This document shows, one piece after another, positions 32,713-38,853 of a stretch of 38,853 nt of DNA. Both the position numbers and the translations under genes were made by a program. Source of the stretch: Neoconidiobolus thromboides FSU 785 (lineage: Eukaryota; Entomophthoromycota; Entomophthoromycetes; Entomophthorales; Neoconidiobolaceae); contig MU626439.1 of assembly GCA_025603075.1 (NCBI GenBank), positions 1-38,853 on the forward strand, given 5' to 3'. Position 1 is the first letter of the stretch. Each line of letters starts with the position of its first letter. The notes below the pieces were generated by a model. The model was not told the DNA's origin, searched no databases, and saw only the letters and a list, made by a program, of their open reading frames with translations.

Positions 32713-35068
32713 TTTGAAATAGATAACTAAAAAAACTTTCGTTCAGCTTGTAGTTATATCCTTTTTTGAATAAGAATGTTCTCCATAGAAATTATTTTAA
32801 TTTATTAATCTTTTTAATAATAATAGTAGGAGATGCAAATACGTAGCCAATTATGATAGATGTTCTTGCTTAATTAATATCAGAATATAAATAGATTGTT
32901 TTTTTTCGGCTAACCAGGGGTCCCCCAATAAAATCTCATTAACTTAATTTATGGTTGGATTTAATTGTGACAAACTTTTATCTAATAATAATTAAAATGA
33001 GCAAGCATTCGATCATATTAACCACAAAATCAAAAAAATTCTTTACTTGATAATCTACCAAATACATTATTTATCTTTGGGTTTTTATTAATTAATTATT
33101 TTTTTAAGCAGGTTTACAACATTAAAGATTAACATTAAGTCTACATATTATGAAACAAAGGAAATAAATTAAATTTTAGATACAATATTAACAAGGAGTT
33201 AATATTATATTATTAATTGTTGAAATAAAAACAGTGGATGTTTTATACAGAATCAAGTCAGATTAATTAACTGGTGGCTCTAACAGGAACTAAATTTAGT
33301 CCGACTTAGTGAAGAAAAGTAGTGGAAAATTATATGGAATGGAAAAACGCTATTGACAATTCAAATAATAATTTCAATGTTTGATTATCATAAATTTCAA
33401 ATGTTTATGTATATGAATAGTTGAAGTTTGTATGTATCTTATAAAAATTAAATATACTTAAATGAATTCTAAAGTATCAATAAGCGCTTATATCAATAAA
33501 TGTTGTTGAAATAAACTAACCTTGGCTTCATTATCATATAACTTTTTTAGAATGTTTATTTAGTAATATTTTTGTCAAAAAATACTGTTATTATGCATAA
33601 TCATGAACCTTTAATTATCCTTTAGTATAAGTGATTTGTATTTAATTTGTTACCATACAAAACAGTGTAGGAGGGTGCCTTTTTTAGCTTCATCACTTTT
33701 TCTATCTTTTAAGCGCTGTTTGAGTGGAAAGATTGTTAGTAAAATTTTAAACACAAAAATACATCCCCATAGTTTATTTAAATAACATAATCCAGGATAT
33801 CAAAAAAAAATCAAGATGCTATAAAAACTCTTTTCATTCAAATTAAAGTTGAGATAATTCTCCACTAACAATAATACACTTATAAATTTCTCAAGTTCAT
33901 TCAAGATCTTTAAAGAAAATGCTGTAAAATGACATCAGCTAAAAGTGCTCCATTGTTTTAAAAAGATAAGACATCTGTCATACAAATAACATTAAAGCCA
34001 AAAACATGTTTGACATTTTTACTTTTATTTTAGTGGCAATCATCCGCTATAAAAAACTCTTTAGTTATAATATTTTAGAAATAATTGCATTAATAAAAAC
34101 TAGATGTTCATATTGTATAATATTTAAGAATGTTGCTGATGAAAATAGGTGGAATTTTAATATCAATTTTTTCAATAAATTTTTCAGCCCAATGATTTGA
34201 AAAATAATTTAATTTGGATCAATGTTTGTAATACTTAAATTAGACTTCTCAGATAATAAATTTCAAAATAAGGTTCGTTTATTTATGTTAAGTATGTTTA
34301 TTTAAATCTGCTGTTAGCTATATTATTAAATATGGCGCAATATTTAGCTTGAACTTTGATTTATTTTCAAATTAAACTTTGATCTAATTTTTTTAATCGA
34401 TTGTAAGCTTCACTATTACCATCTTAAAATACTTTACAGTATTATTAAAAATCAGCAATTTTTCTAGTTACAATTTACTACTGTTACTGAGTTTTCCATC
34501 AAAAAATTTCAAATTATTTGAAAAATTACTTTATATTTCATTTTAGTTTTCATAATAAACATTTGCCTTAGGTTCAATGTTTTTAAAAATGGTGGCAGGA
34601 ATATAATCCTGGTAAGGGAGATATTAAAGTTAACAAAGTATTGTATTGGTGAATCTTAAAAATGATATTATTTTAGTATTAAAGTTAATCTCGAGGCTAG
34701 GTTAAAGCTAATGCTATATTCTATGTAGTGAAAATTTATTTGGATTTTTATAACATAAAACTTTATTTGGCATCAAATGAATTTTTAACCAGACAACTTT
34801 AACTCCTAGTAAAAATTTTGGTAGAGTTTGACTTAAAAATTTTGAAGTTATATTTAATAGCTGTTTCAAATTCAATTCCAATAGATTGCCCACTCCAAAA
34901 TCCTAGAAATCCATTAATTCTTAATATTCAATATTTTAGCCCATAATAAAAGCAGTAACTAAATTGCAGTCACTTAAACTGCAAAAAGTGACCTGAAATC
35001 CAAAAATTAGATCAGATTAAAACCACAAAAATCAGATTATACATTTTTAATTTAGCTTTATTTTCAAA
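32713..35068. other. Non-coding spacer between ECM33-like and CREG-like genes
   Basis: The interval contains one MITE-like copy (33667-33772) and otherwise featureless AT-rich DNA. The frame at 34006-34200 is low-complexity F/I/N without homology and is not called. Confidence 0.55.
33667..33772 (-). mobile_element. MITE-like element (family A)
   Basis: The stretch runs from TAGGAGGGTGCCTTTTTTAG through AAGCGCTGTTTGAGTGGAAA to AAATACATCCCCATAG. Both inverted ends are recognisable and the right end is close to the family consensus. Confidence 0.75.
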
Positions 35069-35740
35069 ATGACCTTCAACACACTTGAAAGTAACTCCAA
35101 CGAAGCAGGAATAGCAGCAAGAAAGTTATTACGACAGGAAGGGATCGGGACATTATCTACTATTTATAATCCATCACCACAACAGGGTGGTCATCACAAC
35201 CTTGAGAAACTAGAGGCAGGCAATAATTTATCCGGTTACCCATTTTGTATCTTCGACTACTATATTGATCTTAATGAAACTTATGGAGATCCTATATTGC
35301 TGGTATCAACCATGCAAAAAAGCTACCATAATTTCAGTTCTAATCCTAAAGTAGCTTTTACAGTCCGTGAACCTGGGGGTACTAAAATCATGGGAAATAG
35401 TAGATTTTGTTTGATGGGAGAAATAGCACGATTGGAAGAAGAGTTAATTGAGTTAGCAAAACAAGCGTTTTTGAAAAAACATAGTGATACTAAGTTTTGG
35501 TTGGGCTGGAAAGACTTTCAATTTTATCGTATTAAAGTTCAGTCTATTTATTGGGTTGGTGGGTTTGGCAACTCGCATTATATTGGGGATGTTCCATTGT
35601 TGCAATATAAGAATGTTGATACAAGTATATTAAAAAAAAAAGTTGTATTCATCCATAGGCATTTCTTTGGTGGTGTAGGGTTACTTTTTATTATTTTATT
35701 TTTATATTACATCCACTTGTCGCTTCCAATATTGCTATAA
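35069..35740 (+). CDS. CREG-like / pyridoxamine-phosphate-oxidase-fold protein with C-terminal membrane anchor
   Basis: An intronless 223-aa ORF. Residues ~15-185 match the CREG-type split beta-barrel layout: AARKLLRQEGIGTLSTI, then SGYPFCIFDYYIDLNETYGDPILLVSTMQKSYHN, then NPKVAFTVREPGG, CLMGEIARL and the ending FQFYRIKVQSIYWVGGFG. The fold relates to FMN-binding oxidases, but CREG proteins often lack the cofactor, and I cannot tell which applies here. No N-terminal signal peptide is visible. A single hydrophobic segment (VGLLFIILFLYYIHLSLPILL) at the very end suggests a tail-anchored membrane protein. A run of ten A's (about 35631-35640) encodes the lysines just before the anchor, so slippage there would remove it. 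Confidence 0.8.
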   Translation: MTFNTLESNSNEAGIAARKLLRQEGIGTLSTIYNPSPQQGGHHNLEKLEAGNNLSGYPFCIFDYYIDLNETYGDPILLVSTMQKSYHNFSSNPKVAFTVREPGGTKIMGNSRFCLMGEIARLEEELIELAKQAFLKKHSDTKFWLGWKDFQFYRIKVQSIYWVGGFGNSHYIGDVPLLQYKNVDTSILKKKVVFIHRHFFGGVGLLFIILFLYYIHLSLPILL

Positions 35741-36703
35741 GAGATAATAAAGTATAAGTTATTTTATATATTCCTGTCTTTATAAACTGAATTTTCTAAG
35801 TCGTAATATAATATATGTGTACCCAAATAGTTTTATTTTAAAAGACGCGTAATTATATTTTATTGTAAGTTGACAACGTCATCCTACAAAAAGAAATAGC
35901 AGGCTTTTATTTTTGATAATACCAATAGAATATTATTATAATAGCAAATTAGTTAGTGTGTAGTTTAAAATTATAGCATAATAATTCTTTAGTTTAGAAT
36001 TTATTTTTAAAAAGTTAGCATTTTATTAGGTTATTTTCTTTATACTGGTATTATTATATTAAATGATAGTTGTTTTGACTTATTAATTTTTGTTTTAAAG
36101 CTAAAATAGCATGGTTATGCAAAACAGTTTAAAAAATAGCATTAAAAACATCTATTAAAGTCTGTTTAAGTTTGAATGTGGGCTAGTTAGCGATGTTTTT
36201 TATAATTAATAGTTTATAATTTCACTAACTTGGAGCCTGAAACTCAAAATTTTAGTCTTAAGTGGATAATTTTTAGTGTACATTTGAGCTTACAAATGTA
36301 AAAAATAATAGCAAAATTGAAGATCACTTATTAAAAGTGATTAATAACCCTGTTCTACATAAGGCTAGGCTAAAATATAGTATACAAGTAGAATAAGTTT
36401 AATTTTATGAATGACACCCTTTGTTGCCACATTTCTAGCTAGTTTTAAGCTTAAAAGTACGATCAAAGTAATGAATATGTTTTAAAATTGTTAACTTTTG
36501 CTAATTTAAAGTTGATTTTTAAAATGTTGACTTAATTGTTAACTCACCGAACACCAACTACTAATTAAGTACAAAAGTGTATTAATATGGACATTAAATA
36601 CCCCTAGTAGATTAAGAAGGCTTTTATATTATTAATTATTCGTGTGATTTAAAGTATATAAAAAGTATAAAAAGAATAAATATTTTAAAAGAAAGAATAA
36701 ATC
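35741..36703. other. Non-coding spacer
   Basis: AT-rich DNA with no supportable ORF, MITE-like copy or RNA gene. A TATA box for the next gene lies at its right end. Confidence 0.5.
36655..36665 (+). promoter_or_regulatory. TATA box upstream of the 36704 ORF
   Basis: TATATAAAAAG lies about 40 bp upstream of the ATG at 36704, supporting real transcription of this ORF with a short leader. Confidence 0.5.
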
Positions 36704-37381
36704 ATGTTTTTGAGCATATTATTTCCAAAGTGTAACACTAGTAAAGTGGATAGGCAGGACAGAAAGAGATTTTCTACTGGTACCTTAGTTTATTTATACC
36801 GCCCCATTGAAATTAAAGAAAGTCAATATGACTTCACATCAAAGAGTATATTCAATTTAAACCATATAATCATTCGAGAAAGTTTTGAAAATTCGATTAA
36901 ACAATTAAATTGTATCAGCAAAACTTATAAACACTCCACTCTATCATTAAGCGGCGTTGGAACTGTGGCTACTCTTCGTAGTAATATATCGACAAAACAA
37001 AAATTGATGTGGTCTATTTCTATCTGTAATTGGAAGTATTTTAATGATTTGGATTATCATACTATCTGTATCGAAACTGGGGATGGTAAATGGTTTATGA
37101 TAGAGTTTATATCGAATAATGAAACTGTGCTTCTGTTGTTAGATGCTACTAATAATATGAATGATTGGAAGCTAATTGTAGTGGAAAGTAAACAGATTTT
37201 AGGCACAGTCAAATTTGATTTTATAAAATTAAAAGAAGTGGCTAAAGTTACAATCGATAGTATTAATACTATTTTAGATTTACCTGAAGGTTTAATTGTA
37301 TTTATGTTAGGTCATATTATATCTCAAAGATCATCTATCATCAATTATTTTAATCCTTCCCCTTTAAGGTTAAAATTTTAA
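36704..37381 (+). CDS. Unknown intronless 225-aa protein
   Basis: A single ORF from ATG 36704 to TAA. No signal peptide is visible. The sequence alternates short hydrophobic and charged stretches (TVATLRSNIST, LMWSISICNWKYF, HTICIETGDGKWFMIEFI, TVLLLLDATNNMNDWKLIVVESKQILGTVKFDF), which suggests a beta-rich fold. A hydrophobic helix-like segment (EGLIVFMLGHIISQRSS) near the C-terminus could be a buried helix or a weak membrane anchor. The strand-rich layout with a terminal hydrophobic helix recalls tubby-C/LURP-like folds, but I cannot support that assignment. Balanced composition and the TATA box 40 bp upstream argue that it is a real gene. Confidence 0.7.
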   Translation: MFLSILFPKCNTSKVDRQDRKRFSTGTLVYLYRPIEIKESQYDFTSKSIFNLNHIIIRESFENSIKQLNCISKTYKHSTLSLSGVGTVATLRSNISTKQKLMWSISICNWKYFNDLDYHTICIETGDGKWFMIEFISNNETVLLLLDATNNMNDWKLIVVESKQILGTVKFDFIKLKEVAKVTIDSINTILDLPEGLIVFMLGHIISQRSSIINYFNPSPLRLKF

Positions 37382-37718
37382 TAAAATGTTATTTATTTTT
37401 CACTTTAATTAGTTTTATATCGTATCTTTATCATTGTAAAAACCACATTAAACTATAATTTCCCATTTTACTGTATAGATCAATAAAACATAAATACTTA
37501 TATAATAGCTTCTGCCAAAACCTATATACATAGTTAATAGTAATCACCATTGGGAATTTCTTTCCTATCACAGTAAGTTATATCATGCCAACAACTTGCT
37601 CACGTTGGTTACTGTAATTGTATAGTTCATCAAGTCTATGTTCTAGTGAAGGGGTCAATGTGTAACTTATAAATAAATACGCTTATTACGTTGGTTGAAT
37701 GTATCGTTATTATAATAT

Positions 37719-37821
37719 ATCGGGATGTTTTTTTTGCTTCATTACTTTTTCTATCTTTTAAGCGCTATTTGAGCGGAAAGATTGTTAGTACAATCCTTAA
37801 ACAAAGAATGCATTCCCGTAC
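37719..37821 (-). mobile_element. MITE-like element (family A)
   Basis: The stretch runs from ATCGGGATGTTTTTTTTGC through AAGCGCTATTTGAGCGGAAA to AATGCATTCCCGTA. The matching ends CGGGATG and CATTCCCG carry compensating changes from the family consensus (GGGGATG / CATCCCC), so the pairing is partly conserved. Confidence 0.75.
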
Positions 37822-38311
37822 TATGCTAATGGAATTCGAACAAAGAATTTAGGTGTTTGAATAGGCAAAGTGCTTTTATATAATCATATAAGGTATTTAG
37901 GAATAGAAATACTAATAGGAAGTAACTAACGGTTTTTATATAAAAGAGGCTGCAGTTTATTAAATAAAAGTGAGGTTATTTATGTTTTGAATACAAAGCA
38001 AAATTGTTGCAAATATTACTATTAGTTACTCTTTTTGAAAACTTAGTGTATTTGCTATAAGCTTATTCTAACAAATGTGCAATAGCTCAAATAACTAGCC
38101 ATTTTTTATATGAAAATAAATAAAAAATACTAAACATAAATTGTTTATAGCACTAAACTACAATCCATTTTACAAATATTATAATAAATCGACATTTTAA
38201 TTCTAGGATACTATCCATCAATCATAGCTTTTTAATACTTTTAATGCTTTTTAAAACATAAGTAATATGGTACAAATGCATTTTATATAAAGTAATAATA
38301 ACAACAAATAG

Positions 38312-38319
38312 TATAAAAG
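38312..38319 (+). promoter_or_regulatory. TATA box of the gene at the right edge
   Basis: TATAAAAG lies 31 bp upstream of the chosen ATG at 38351, which supports that start over any upstream non-ATG extension. Confidence 0.5.
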
Positions 38320-38350
38320 GGAATTGATATACAAATCAATCAGCCTAGAA

Positions 38351-38853
38351 ATGGATAAAAATATAGATTTATTCTCTAAAAAACCAATTTACTCTTTTTC
38401 AACACTAGATAATTCAAGTAATGTGTTTAATGAATTATCTTCTCAATCTACATTAACTACAAACTACAAGACTCCTTTACCTTATAACGCAAAAGTAATT
38501 TTATTCTTAGTTTTTTTTAGTTTTTTTAGTTTTCTAATTTTTTATAGCAATTACCACTTTCTGATAATAAAGTTAATACTCGATATCACCCAGAAGATAG
38601 TTACCGCTTTCCGATTGATCCAGAAGATTTCACTCGTTATGGTTATATTAAGAATTGTAATATTAATTATTAAACAATGATAAAAATTACTAATATGTTT
38701 GAAGATATCATAAAGAATCATATGGGTGATATTCATCTTGGTATTGAAGAATCTAATCAATTAAAGATAAAAGTAAATATAAAGTATATTTCATTTTGAT
38801 TATTAATACTTTTTATTAGATGAAATCAAATATCAATTATTATCGTATTAAAT
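38351..38853 (+). CDS. Unknown multi-exon gene, 3' end beyond window
   Basis: My exon model is 38351-38494, 38548-38656, 38705-38772 and 38820 to beyond the edge. The introns are 53, 48 and 47 bp, all GT-AG, and the second has a TACTAAT branch motif. Exon 1 is polar and S/T/N-rich (MDKNIDLFSKKPIYSFSTLD...). Exon 2 reads LPLSDNKVNTRYHPEDSYRFPIDPEDFTRYGYIKN, and exon 3 NHMGDIHLGIEESNQLK. Without the first intron, the frame would instead run into a hydrophobic F-rich stretch encoded by the intron's T tracts, which I regard as an artefact. An alternative is that the gene ends at the TAA at about 38669 if the second intron is not real. I recognise no family. Confidence 0.55.

Larger units (their letters stand above)
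37382..38350. other. Non-coding spacer with one MITE-like copy
   Basis: The interval holds the MITE-like copy at 37719-37821 and the TATA box at 38312-38319; nothing else is recognisable. Confidence 0.5.

Noticed and set aside
34006-34200. 64-aa ORF in the spacer before the CREG-like gene
   Set aside because: F/I/N-rich low-complexity frame expected by chance in AT-rich DNA; no homology or promoter support.

Overview
The window looks like nuclear DNA from a very AT-rich early-diverging fungus. Genes are broken by many 43-73 bp GT-AG introns with donors such as GTAAGT or GTAATT, TTAG-type acceptors and some TACTAA branch motifs. There are Pol II-style TATA boxes and no bacterial ribosome binding sites. 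The gene set is fungal: an Ecm33-family wall protein, a Taf1 without bromodomains, Alg11, Eco1 and a peroxisomal acyl-CoA oxidase. I cannot name the species; Mucoromycota/Glomeromycotina-like fungi would fit the base composition and intron style, but this is only an inference.

Layout, left to right. A partial secreted Q/F/G-repeat protein runs off the left edge (minus). After 1.8 kb of non-coding DNA come RNA polymerase I subunit 2 (plus, 4 exons) and, tail to tail with it, TAF1 (minus, 19 exons). A 2 kb repeat-containing spacer follows, then a peroxisomal acyl-CoA oxidase (minus, 8 exons). An intronless PLP-dependent alpha-oxoamine synthase (plus) lies head to head with the oxidase. It resembles the bacterial quorum-signal synthase CqsA and ends in a perfect SKL peroxisomal signal. 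A 6.8 kb gene-free stretch comes next, full of short palindromic repeats and holding the second copy of a ~545 bp duplication. Then follow a 254-aa protein of unknown function (plus), cohesin acetyltransferase ECO1 (plus) convergent with ALG11 (minus), a small cysteine-rich GPI-type protein (plus) convergent with an ECM33-family GPI protein (minus), a CREG-like flavin-fold protein with a C-terminal membrane anchor (plus), an unknown intronless ORF (plus), and the start of an unknown multi-exon gene cut by the right edge.

How the genes relate. Most are unrelated housekeeping genes (rRNA transcription, Pol II initiation, cohesion, N-glycosylation, cell wall). The exception is the acyl-CoA oxidase / CqsA-like pair. 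Both appear directed to peroxisomes, both act on acyl-CoA, and they are adjacent and divergently transcribed. They could form a small peroxisomal route from fatty acyl-CoA to an alpha-aminoketone-type product. That is the most interesting hypothesis here and is untested.

The non-coding DNA is dominated by one ~105 bp TIR-bearing MITE-like family, with 13 loci seen including composite palindromes.
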